Position numbers and translations under genes: made by a program. From Caulobacteraceae bacterium (GTDB lineage Bacteria; Pseudomonadota; Alphaproteobacteria; Caulobacterales; Caulobacteraceae): 7,852 nt of DNA. The notes beneath the pieces are model-generated. The model did no database searches. It saw only the letters and a list, made by a program, of their open reading frames with translations, and was not told the DNA's origin. Where the stretch lies: the NCBI GenBank assembly GCA_947479185.1, contig CANJYY010000108.1:1-7852 (forward strand), read 5' to 3'. Shown in pieces: positions 1-5,335 of the stretch (positions are counted from its first letter, which is position 1; each line of letters starts with the position of its first letter).

Positions 1-1137
1 CACGCCGATCATCAGCATGGTGTTGACCTGCGGCACATAGATCTGGCCGGCCTGGGTCTCCGAGGTGCGGCGGATGTCGATGCGCGGCAGCAGGCCCAGC
101 TGCACGGCCTGTTGCGTGACCGAGAAGGCCCCGGTGATCACCGCCTGGCTGGCGATGACCGTGGCGCAGGCGCCGAGCACCAGCACGGGCCAGTAGGCGA
201 ACTGCGGCACCATTTCCCAGAACGGATTATGGCGCGCGGACGGATGGGCGAGAATGAAGGCGCCCTGGCCGAGGTAGTTCAGCGCCAGGCAGGGGAAGAC
301 CACCACCAGCCAGGAGGCGCGGATCGGCCCTTTGCCGAAATGGCCCATGTCGGCGTAGAGCGCCTCCGCCCCCGTGACGGCCAGGAACACGCTGCCGAGA
401 ATGACGAAGCCCAGGAAGCCGTTTTCCAACAGGAAACGCAGGCCGTACCAGGGGTTGAAGGCCCAGAAGATGCCGAGGTTTTCACCGAGGTGATAGAGGC
501 CCAGCGCCCCCAGGATCAGGAACCACACCAGGGTGATCGGGCCGAAGAAGGCCGCCACCTTGTGGGTGCCCCGCGACTGGACCATGAACAGCCCGACCAG
601 GATCACCGCCGATATCGGCAGGATGTAGGGCTCGACCCGCGCGCCCATGCCCGGTGCGTCCTTCAGGCCTTCCATCGCCGACAGAACCGAGATGGCCGGG
701 GTGATGATGCCGTCGCCGTAAAACAGGGCCGCGCCGATCACGCCAAGGAAGAACACCGCCGCCGAGCGCTTGCCCGTGGTCTTGGACAGGGTCCGCCGGG
801 CCAGGGCCATCAGGGCCAGGGTGCCGCCCTCGCCCTTGTTGTCGGCTCGCATGAGCAGGAGGACGTACTTGACCGTCACGACCAGGAACAGCGCCCAGAT
901 CACCAGCGACACCACGCCGAGCACGGCGTGCTCGGTCGAGGCGCTGTTGCGCGAATGCGCCAGCGCCTCGCGCATGGCGTACAGCGGGCTGGTGCCGATA
1001 TCGCCGAACACCACGCCGATCGAGCCGAGCGCCAGGGCCCAGAAGCTCTGGCTGCCGTGGCCGTCTGCGGAGGGGGCGGGAGTCGGGTTCGGGACCGCTG
1101 AAGAAGGAGTGGTCGCGCCAGGGGCTTCGGAAGCCAT
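1..1137 (-). CDS. kup: Kup-type potassium uptake protein (K+/H+ symporter), N-terminal 379 residues
   Basis: This is an inner-membrane potassium transporter of the Kup/HAK/KT family, which takes up K+ with protons. Reading minus from the ATG at 1135-1137 gives an open frame to the window edge. A hydrophilic Pro/Ala/Ser-rich stretch (about 1-30) precedes the family signatures: GDIGTSPLY (45-53), RADNKGEGG (97-105), YGDGIITPAISVLSA (140-154), TGAEALYADMGHFG (255-268), NYLGQGA (287-293) and ASQAVITGAFS (329-339). D46, D142 and E258 occupy acidic positions I associate with K+/H+ coupling in the E. coli protein (recall). The family is usually about 620-660 residues, so the last membrane helices and the cytoplasmic tail lie outside the window. 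GGAGG, 6-7 nt upstream, fixes the start. The gene is divergent from the Rrf2 regulator. No frameshift is seen. The family call is secure; the exact substrate is inferred. Confidence 0.96.
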   Translation of the reverse strand, partial: MASEAPGATTPSSAVPNPTPAPSADGHGSQSFWALALGSIGVVFGDIGTSPLYAMREALAHSRNSASTEHAVLGVVSLVIWALFLVVTVKYVLLLMRADNKGEGGTLALMALARRTLSKTTGKRSAAVFFLGVIGAALFYGDGIITPAISVLSAMEGLKDAPGMGARVEPYILPISAVILVGLFMVQSRGTHKVAAFFGPITLVWFLILGALGLYHLGENLGIFWAFNPWYGLRFLLENGFLGFVILGSVFLAVTGAEALYADMGHFGKGPIRASWLVVVFPCLALNYLGQGAFILAHPSARHNPFWEMVPQFAYWPVLVLGACATVIASQAVITGAFSVTQQAVQLGLLPRIDIRRTSETQAGQIYVPQVNTMLMIGV

Positions 1138-1140
1138 AAG

Positions 1141-1171
1141 ATCCCTCCGGGATCACGCCGGGAAAGTCCCG
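1141..1171 (-). promoter_or_regulatory. kup leader: ribosome binding site inside a hairpin, with a second hairpin upstream
   Basis: The strong Shine-Dalgarno GGAGG for kup lies in 1141-1153, which folds as ATCCC-GGA-GGGAT (5-bp stem, 3-nt loop) in the minus-strand RNA. Half the Shine-Dalgarno is in the loop and half in the stem. Just upstream in the RNA, 1159-1171 forms CGGGA-CTT-TCCCG, another perfect 5-bp stem with a 3-nt loop. The pairings are read directly; any role in translation control is inference. Confidence 0.35.
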
Positions 1172-1200
1172 ACGCCAAGTCCCTAGCGAGTGCGGCGCGG

Positions 1201-1229
1201 GCGATACACCCAATCCGCAGGGTGTTCAA
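1201..1229 (-). promoter_or_regulatory. candidate kup promoter
   Basis: On the minus strand TTGAAC (1229-1224) is followed after 17 nt by TATCGC (1206-1201), matching 4/6 and 3/6 of the bacterial housekeeping consensus. Transcription would start near 1194 and give a leader of roughly 57 nt carrying both kup leader hairpins. The match is modest and there is no experimental support. Confidence 0.3.
1206..1225. promoter_or_regulatory. perfect inverted repeat ACACCC-N8-GGGTGT, candidate operator
   Basis: A perfect 6+6 dyad with an 8-nt spacer lies in the shared intergenic region of the divergent kup and Rrf2-regulator genes. It overlaps the spacer and the edges of the candidate kup promoter. Rrf2 proteins bind DNA as dimers through winged helices and often control themselves and a neighbour, so this is the natural operator candidate. 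The dyad is seen; the protein-site pairing is inferred. Confidence 0.4.
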
Positions 1230-1303
1230 TGCGCCGCCGCACGGTCCGTTCGACGATTTTCGTGGCGCCGGGGCCGCGCCTTTCCTACCTTTCAGGTCCG
1301 ATC

Positions 1304-1735
1304 ATGTCAGACAGTCAGAAATTCCCGGTTGCGGCGCACGCGCTCGCCTATCTCGCCCACAAGCAGGCGACATCGGCGGAGCATGCCATTTCGAGCGCCG
1401 AGCTGGCCGCCTCGATGCCGACCAACCCCGTGGTGGTCCGTCGCGTGACGGCCATGCTGGCGCGCGCCGGCCTGATCGACACCCGCGCCGGCGCCGGCGG
1501 CGGGGCCTGGCTGAAGGTCGATCCCGCGACGATCCGGCTCGATGTGGTGCTGCGCGCCGTCGGCGGCTGCACCCACCTGGGAGTCGCCCCGCCGGGGGTC
1601 AAGGGTTGTCCGGTCGGCGAGATGATCCCCGACGCCGTCAGCGCGGCGATCGTGGCGGCGGACACGGCGGCCTCCGAACGGCTGTCGCGGATCACCGTCG
1701 CCGATCTGCTCAAGGCCGCCGCGGATCGACCGTAG
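1304..1735 (+). CDS. Rrf2-family transcriptional regulator, two-cysteine type
   Basis: This 143-residue DNA-binding regulator has the Rrf2 pattern. An N-terminal helix (FPVAAHALAYLA, 7-18) leads into the helix-turn-helix (SSAELAASMPTNPVVVRRVTAML, about 30-52). The wing follows, with the glycine-rich turn RAGAGGGAWL (61-70), then a helical dimerisation tail. Only two cysteines occur, C89 and C102 (GCPVG). The three-cysteine clusters that bind Fe-S in IscR, NsrR and RirA are absent, so it resembles the YwnA-like branch. The ATG at 1304 is chosen because MSDSQKFPVAAHAL matches the family's usual N-terminus. A GTG at 1190 would add 38 uncharacteristic residues. The ribosome site is weak (AGG 7 nt upstream). 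It probably regulates itself and perhaps the divergent kup. Family call firm; ligand and targets unknown. Confidence 0.9.
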   Translation: MSDSQKFPVAAHALAYLAHKQATSAEHAISSAELAASMPTNPVVVRRVTAMLARAGLIDTRAGAGGGAWLKVDPATIRLDVVLRAVGGCTHLGVAPPGVKGCPVGEMIPDAVSAAIVAADTAASERLSRITVADLLKAAADRP

Positions 1736-1790
1736 GACGTCCGGGCGCGGCGCCGTGGGCGACGAACTGACCGCGCGGACCTGACGCCGC

Positions 1791-1817
1791 TTGACCGGGT
1801 CGGCGGGCAGGACAATC
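1791..1817 (+). promoter_or_regulatory. candidate promoter of the SDR gene
   Basis: TTGACCG (1791-1797) is close to the alphaproteobacterial -35 TTGACGS. It is followed after 12 nt by GGACAATC (1810-1817), a partial match (4 of 7 informative positions) to GCTANAWC. Transcription would start about 25-30 nt before the ATG at 1851 and include the AAGGG ribosome site at 1836-1840. Confidence 0.35.
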
Positions 1818-1850
1818 TAGAGGTTCCAGTTCCTCAAGGGTCCCGCCCGC

Positions 1851-2651
1851 ATGGCTCGTCGCCTCGCGCTGATCACCGGCGCTTCCGCCGGCATCGGCGC
1901 CGCTTTCGCCCGCATCTACGCCAGCCACGGCTATGACGTGGCCCTGACCGCCCGCCGCACCGACCGTCTCGAGACTCTCGCGGCCGAGATTCGCCTGCGA
2001 TTTGGCGTCGAGGCGCTGGTCATCGCCGCCGACCTGGCCGAGCCGGGCGCGAGCGACGCCATCCTCGCCGAGGTGGAATCCCACGGTCGCGTCGTCGACG
2101 CCCTGGTCAACAACGCCGGATACGGCCTGCCCGGCGCCTATTCGGCCACCGAGTGGCCCGACCAGCGCGCCATGCTGCAGGTCATGCTGATCGCGGTCTG
2201 CGACCTGACCCACAAGGTCCTGCCCGGCATGATCGGGCGCAGGTTCGGCCGCATCGTCAACGTCGCCTCCCTGGCGGGCCTGGCGCCCGGCACGGCCGGC
2301 CACACCCTGTATGCGGCGACCAAGAGCTTCCTGATCAAGTTCTCGCAGAGCCTGCACCTGGAGAACCAGGCGACGGGCGTGCATGTCACCGCCCTCTGCC
2401 CCGGCTTCACCTGGTCGGAATTCCACGACGTCAACGCCACCCGGGCGCAGATCAGCCAGTCGACGCCGGAATGGCTGTGGCTCGGCGCCGACGAGGTCGC
2501 GGCCACGGGCTATGAGGCGGCCGAGGCCAACCGTCCGGTCTGCGTCACCGGCGTGCCCAACAAGATCATCGCCGCGATCGTCAAGATCCTGCCCGACGAC
2601 TGGGCTCTGGCCCTGATGGCCAGCCAGGGAAGCCGGTTCCGGAAGGTCTGA
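1851..2651 (+). CDS. SDR-family NAD(P)-dependent oxidoreductase
   Basis: This 266-residue classical short-chain dehydrogenase/reductase is a cytoplasmic Rossmann-fold enzyme. The dinucleotide-binding motif TGASAGIG spans 9-16, NNAG spans 87-90, the catalytic Ser is S140 (NVAS), and the Tyr/Lys pair is Y154/K158 in YAATK. ALCPGFTWSEF (181-191) is the post-catalytic loop. Arg35/Arg36 after strand 2 suggest NADP(H) preference (inference). The usual Asn of the Asn-Ser-Tyr-Lys tetrad, expected near 112 in a DVN-like motif, reads QVM, so Met appears to replace it. Substrate cannot be predicted; the sequence resembles DltE-like uncharacterised SDRs. It has its own candidate promoter and converges on marC. 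Start chosen because the Rossmann strand begins at residue 4 and AAGGG lies 10 nt upstream. Confidence 0.93.
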   Translation: MARRLALITGASAGIGAAFARIYASHGYDVALTARRTDRLETLAAEIRLRFGVEALVIAADLAEPGASDAILAEVESHGRVVDALVNNAGYGLPGAYSATEWPDQRAMLQVMLIAVCDLTHKVLPGMIGRRFGRIVNVASLAGLAPGTAGHTLYAATKSFLIKFSQSLHLENQATGVHVTALCPGFTWSEFHDVNATRAQISQSTPEWLWLGADEVAATGYEAAEANRPVCVTGVPNKIIAAIVKILPDDWALALMASQGSRFRKV

Positions 2652-2654
2652 CAG

Positions 2655-2686
2655 GCGGGGACACGCACTGAAGTGCCTGTCCCCGC
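2655..2686. terminator. strong hairpin between convergent SDR and marC genes
   Basis: GCGGGGACA (2655-2663) pairs perfectly with TGTCCCCGC (2678-2686). After one C/C mismatch, GCAC/GTGC continues the stem to a 4-nt TGAA loop. The hairpin fills nearly the whole 38-bp gap between two convergent stop codons, so a bidirectional transcript end is likely. There is no T-run on either side, so it is not a canonical intrinsic terminator. It may instead be a dispersed palindromic (REP-like) unit. Confidence 0.6.
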
Positions 2687-2689
2687 GGT

Positions 2690-3388
2690 CTACTTCTCCG
2701 CAGCGTAGGGCGCCGAGACGTTGGTCTTGATGATCACGCCGCGGGCGGTGTCGGCCACGCCGATGATCACGAACTGAACGGCCATGGCGCAGAGGATCAG
2801 GCCCAGAACCCGCACGATGATGGTCATGCCGATCCGGCCGAGGATCCGCGAGATCAGCGGCGTCAGCCAGAAGCAGACCATGGTCAGCACGGACACGGCG
2901 GCGATCACCGCCACGCCGACGACCAAGCCCTGGATGCCCAGCGCCTTGGCCCCGCTGGCGTAGATGATCACCGTCGAGATAGCGCCCGGCCCGATCAGCA
3001 GCGGCATGGCGAACGGCACCACCAGCCGCTCGAACCGGCGGCGGGCATAGGCGCGCGGCCCCTCGGCCTCGGCCCCCTCGGCGGCGTCGGAGAACATCGC
3101 GGTGAAATCGTCCCGCGCCATCTCCAGTCCCATCAGGAACAGGATCACCCCGCCGGCGATGCGGAAGGCCGGCAGGGAGATGCCGAAAAACTCCAGCAGC
3201 GACAGGCCGGTGAAGAAGAAGAAGGTCATGAAGGCGAAGGCGAACAGCGCGATATAGACCGCCACCCAGCGCCGGCCGGCCGCGACGGCGCCGGCGGTCG
3301 CGGCGGCGAACACCGGCACGTTGCCGATCGGATCCAGCAGGGCGAACAGGGCGACGAAGAAGTTGACGGCGTATTCGGACGGGCTCAT
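2690..3388 (-). CDS. marC: MarC/UPF0056-family integral membrane protein
   Basis: This 232-residue inner-membrane protein belongs to the MarC (UPF0056) family. Six hydrophobic segments can be placed at about 7-29, 42-61, 70-89, 122-145, 152-175 and 188-211. A hydrophilic loop at 91-120, rich in Ala/Glu/Arg, separates the two halves. Family motifs are LLDPIGNVPVF (17-27), PFAMPLLIGPGAISTVI (125-141) and the GLxLCAxAxQF-like stretch in the last helix. The name comes from the multiple antibiotic resistance locus, but the family's function is not established and a resistance role should not be assumed. The reading frame is intact and length is typical. No Shine-Dalgarno precedes the ATG at 3386-3388, and a -10-like box ends 6 nt upstream, suggesting a leaderless mRNA. 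Divergent from pyrF, convergent with the SDR gene. Confidence 0.93.
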   Translation of the reverse strand: MSPSEYAVNFFVALFALLDPIGNVPVFAAATAGAVAAGRRWVAVYIALFAFAFMTFFFFTGLSLLEFFGISLPAFRIAGGVILFLMGLEMARDDFTAMFSDAAEGAEAEGPRAYARRRFERLVVPFAMPLLIGPGAISTVIIYASGAKALGIQGLVVGVAVIAAVSVLTMVCFWLTPLISRILGRIGMTIIVRVLGLILCAMAVQFVIIGVADTARGVIIKTNVSAPYAAEK

Positions 3389-3390
3389 GC
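3363..3390 (+). promoter_or_regulatory. candidate pyrF promoter inside the marC start
   Basis: TTGACGG (3363-3369) is a perfect TTGACGS -35, followed after 13 nt by GCTCATGC (3383-3390), a 4/7 match to GCTANAWC. It overlaps the first codons of the divergent marC gene. Transcription would start near 3396-3398 and give a leader of about 50 nt. Confidence 0.35.
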
Positions 3391-3394
3391 ACGC

Positions 3395-3402
3395 GTCTTA
3401 GC
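3395..3402 (-). promoter_or_regulatory. candidate -10 box for a leaderless marC transcript
   Basis: GCTAAGAC on the minus strand matches 6 of 7 informative positions of the alphaproteobacterial -10 GCTANAWC. It ends 6 nt before the marC ATG, so transcription would start at or next to the A of the start codon. No clear TTGACGS lies 10-14 nt upstream, which lowers confidence. Confidence 0.45.
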
Positions 3403-3421
3403 CCAAATCACGTCCGCGCGC

Positions 3422-3440
3422 CTCCCCCGGGGGGCGGGAG
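3422..3440 (+). promoter_or_regulatory. pyrF ribosome binding site in a GC-rich palindrome
   Basis: The Shine-Dalgarno GGGAG (3436-3440) sits 7 nt before the pyrF ATG. CTCCC (3422-3426) can pair with it, and the run CCCCCGGGGG (3424-3433) is itself a perfect palindrome, so alternative stems compete for the site. The sequence resembles the CCTCCCC/GGGGAGG palindrome at 6796-6812 and may be a fragment of the same repeat. Effects on translation are inference. Confidence 0.4.
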
Positions 3441-3447
3441 AAATCGC

Positions 3448-4155
3448 ATGTCCGCCGATCCGCGCCTGATCATCGCCCTCGACCTGCCTGGCCGCGCCGA
3501 CGCCGAGGCGATGGTCGAGACGCTCGGCGACGCGGTCGGCTTCTACAAGATCGGCCTGCAGATGCTGGCCGTCGGCGGCATGGAGATGGCGAAGGACCTC
3601 AAGGCCCGCGGCCGGCAGGTGTTCCTCGACTGGAAACTGCATGACATCGGCGCGACGGTCGAAAAGGCCACCGCCGCCATCGTCGGCTCGGGCGCCTGCG
3701 ATATCCTGACCGTCCACGCCCAGCCGCAGGTGCTGGCGGCGGCGGTCAAGGGGCGCGGTTCAGACAAGCAGGCGAAGATCGTCGGCGTGACGGTGCTGAC
3801 CAGCCTGAACGGCCAGGATCTGGCGCAGATCGGCTATGGCATGGGTGTCGAACAACTGGTCGAGCGCCGCATCCGCCAGGTGATCGACGCCGGCGCCGAC
3901 GGCGTCGTGGCCAGTCCGCACGAGGCGGCGCTGGCGCGACGGATCGGCGGTCCGGACTTTCTGGTGATCACCCCGGGCGTGCGGCCGGCCTGGGCCGGCA
4001 AGGACGACCAGGCCCGGGCGGCGACGCCCCTGGAAGCACTGCAATCGGGGGCCAGCCATCTGGTGGTCGGCCGTCCGGTGACGGCCGCGGCCGATCCACG
4101 CGACGCCGCGCGACGCATCGCCGACGAGATGTCCGGCAGCCTTCAGCCGGCCTAG
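3448..4155 (+). CDS. pyrF: Orotidine 5'-phosphate decarboxylase
   Basis: This cytoplasmic enzyme converts orotidine 5'-phosphate to UMP, the last step of de novo UMP synthesis. The 235-residue TIM-barrel protein carries the signatures: D11 in strand 1 (IIALDLP), K34 (FYKIG), and the catalytic array D61-x-K63-x-x-D66 (FLDWKLHDIG). TVLTSL (115-120), TPGVRP (175-180) and the phosphate-binding VVGRP (207-211) follow. Length is typical of the bacterial type I enzyme. The start is supported by GGGAG 7 nt upstream and by the first strand beginning near residue 6. Its neighbours are not pyrimidine genes, as is common for pyrF. The TAG stop shares the CTAG at 4152-4155 with the stop of the convergent Cys-rich gene, leaving no space for a terminator between them. 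Confidence 0.97.
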   Translation: MSADPRLIIALDLPGRADAEAMVETLGDAVGFYKIGLQMLAVGGMEMAKDLKARGRQVFLDWKLHDIGATVEKATAAIVGSGACDILTVHAQPQVLAAAVKGRGSDKQAKIVGVTVLTSLNGQDLAQIGYGMGVEQLVERRIRQVIDAGADGVVASPHEAALARRIGGPDFLVITPGVRPAWAGKDDQARAATPLEALQSGASHLVVGRPVTAAADPRDAARRIADEMSGSLQPA

Positions 4156-5009
4156 TGGCAGCCGCAGCCGTGTGACGGCGGGCGACGCGGCGGCGGACGA
4201 TGACCGCCCCCGCCCTTGCCGCCGATGCTGATCCGGGCGCTCGCGCTGGCGCTGGCCCAGGACGAGGCCGACGCGGTGGCGCCGGCATAGGCGTAACCGC
4301 CGCCACCGCCGCCATAGACCACCTCCGGTCCGACCCCGCCGCCGCCCCAGAAGAAGCCGTCGCCCAGCCGCACCTCGCCGCAGGCCGGCGGATAGCGGGG
4401 ATCGCGCGGCGCGGCGCAGGGCGGGGGCGGATAGCCGCCGCACGGACCGCCGCAGGACGGCGGCGGCGCGGGAACGGGATAGCCGCAACCGCCGCCGCAC
4501 CCCGATTCGTAGCCCCCCGGCGGCGGATAGGCCGTCTGGGGCGGCGGGGCGCCACAGGCGCCGCAGGACGGCGCGCCGGAGGTCTGGTGATAGATCGGCG
4601 GCGGCCAGTGGGCCGGCTCGCAACAGGCCGGCGCGGGATAACCGACCGGCTGGCAGCAGGGGCCCTGCGCGGGCGGATAGTAGGCCTGGGGCGGCGGCGC
4701 GGGCGGATAGCCGCCGGCCTCGCAGCAGGGTCCCGACGCCGGGACGTAGCCGCCCTGGCCCTGGGGCGGGTAGGCCGCCGCGGGATAGGGGCCGACCGGA
4801 TAGGATTGTGCGGACGACGCCTGGCCGTAGGCATAGCCGTCTTCGCCGTACTGGCCGACCGCGACATAGCCGTCACCCGGAGGCGGCCCGGCGACATAGG
4901 CGGCCTGGGGCGGCGACGGCGGCGACGGCGGTTCATAGGCGGCGGCGGCGCGGGCCAGCACCAGCAGGCTGACCACCGCCATCGAAACCCGGACTATCCA
5001 CCTGATCAT
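4152..5009 (-). CDS. Secreted Cys/Pro/Gly/Tyr-rich low-complexity protein of unknown function
   Basis: I do not recognise this 285-residue protein. It starts with a signal peptide: basic start MIRWIVR, hydrophobic core 9-19, and likely cleavage after A24 in ARAAAA/Y. Residues 25-215 are low complexity with recurrent GYPPP/YPP units. There are 16 cysteines: CC pairs at 95-96, 118-119 and 129-130, CxxC at 149/152, C171, 175, 186, 190, 198 and 210, and a terminal HGCGCH with C282 and C284. A Gly-rich stretch (222-238) precedes an alternating Ala/Ser segment (243-260), then GGKGGGGH and a Pro/Arg tail. The frame is supported by GGAGG 4 nt before the ATG and by the clean signal peptide. A disulfide-linked envelope or surface protein is plausible; metal binding by Cys/His is another option. 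Both are inference. A candidate -10 lies at 5097-5104. Confidence 0.75.
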   Translation of the reverse strand: MIRWIVRVSMAVVSLLVLARAAAAYEPPSPPSPPQAAYVAGPPPGDGYVAVGQYGEDGYAYGQASSAQSYPVGPYPAAAYPPQGQGGYVPASGPCCEAGGYPPAPPPQAYYPPAQGPCCQPVGYPAPACCEPAHWPPPIYHQTSGAPSCGACGAPPPQTAYPPPGGYESGCGGGCGYPVPAPPPSCGGPCGGYPPPPCAAPRDPRYPPACGEVRLGDGFFWGGGGVGPEVVYGGGGGGYAYAGATASASSWASASASARISIGGKGGGGHRPPPRRPPSHGCGCH

Positions 5010-5096
5010 GGCCGCCTCCAGCGCCGTGAACCGCCAGCCTAGATCGAGCCAGGGGGGCGCGGCGACCGGTTGCGCCTGAGGCGCGAGGGCGGCGTG

Positions 5097-5104
5097 GTTA
5101 AAGC
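5097..5104 (-). promoter_or_regulatory. candidate -10 box for the Cys-rich gene
   Basis: GCTTTAAC on the minus strand matches 6 of 7 informative positions of GCTANAWC and lies just past the stop codon of the SDHAF4-like gene. No -35 is visible at the right distance. The leader would be about 80 nt and include a small hairpin, GCGCC-TCA-GGCGC (5072-5084). Read-through from the upstream same-strand gene is an alternative. Confidence 0.25.
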
Positions 5105-5119
5105 TCGCCCCGCGCGACC

Positions 5120-5329
5120 CTAGAAGTCGCTGGCCAGGCCCTTGCGCTCCCAGTCGCCATAGCGCGTTGGCTCGGGTCCGGAGGGACCGCCCTCTTCCGG
5201 CGGGAGATCCGCGGGCGGCATGGCGGCGCGGCGCGCGGCGGCCTCTTCCAGCGCCCGACGCGCGGCCGGCGTCAGCACAGCGTCGGGGTTTGCGCCCGGC
5301 GGGCGGTCATCTTCGGCGTCATTTTCCAT
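5120..5329 (-). CDS. SDHAF4/DUF1674-family protein, succinate dehydrogenase assembly factor homologue
   Basis: This 69-residue soluble protein has the conserved C-terminal block of the DUF1674/SDHAF4 family, GGPSGPEPTRYGDWERKG followed by SDF at the end (about 47-69). In mitochondria SDHAF4 binds the flavinylated SdhA subunit before complex II assembly and limits oxidant leakage; the same role here is inferred from family membership. Residues 1-46 are acidic and Pro/Ala-rich and look disordered apart from a short helix, PAARRALEEAAARRAA (21-36). Length is typical. The ATG at 5327-5329 has no Shine-Dalgarno, and a -10-like GATAAATC ends 6 nt upstream, suggesting a leaderless transcript. No sdh genes are nearby. 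It is divergent from rsmB. It is short, but the C-terminal block makes it a real gene. Confidence 0.9.
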   Translation of the reverse strand: MENDAEDDRPPGANPDAVLTPAARRALEEAAARRAAMPPADLPPEEGGPSGPEPTRYGDWERKGLASDF

Positions 5330-5335
5330 GGCCAG

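Noticed and set aside
112..1101. Long plus-strand open frame opposite kup
   Set aside because: It is rich in Arg, Gln, His and Asp with no recognisable motif, while the opposite strand encodes unmistakable Kup signatures in an unbroken frame.
1190..1303. 38-residue N-terminal extension of the Rrf2 regulator from a GTG
   Set aside because: Rrf2 proteins begin a few residues before the first helix, as with the ATG at 1304. The extension would also cover the intergenic dyad.
1568..1612. IscR, NsrR or RirA assignment for the Rrf2 protein
   Set aside because: Only two cysteines are present, so the three-cysteine Fe-S ligand sets of these regulators are missing.
1735..1757. Terminator after the Rrf2 gene from the GGACGTCC and CGGCGCCG palindromes
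   Set aside because: These are short loop-less palindromes with no T-run, expected by chance in such GC-rich DNA.
2690..3388. Antibiotic-resistance function for MarC
   Set aside because: The family name comes from its locus of discovery, and nothing in the sequence or neighbourhood supports a drug-efflux role.
1710..3392. 560-codon minus-strand open frame
   Set aside because: It runs antisense to the SDR gene and out of frame through marC. Its composition is typical of high-GC shadow frames and it has no family motifs.
4400..4760. Tandem or CRISPR-like repeat array
   Set aside because: The repetition is irregular GGC/GCC-rich coding low complexity (Gly/Pro codons). There are no constant repeats or unique spacers.
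4200..5042. Plus-strand open frame opposite the Cys-rich gene
   Set aside because: It is an Arg/Ala/Gly-rich shadow of the repetitive GGC/GCC sequence with no signal peptide or motif. The minus frame has a Shine-Dalgarno and a clean signal peptide.
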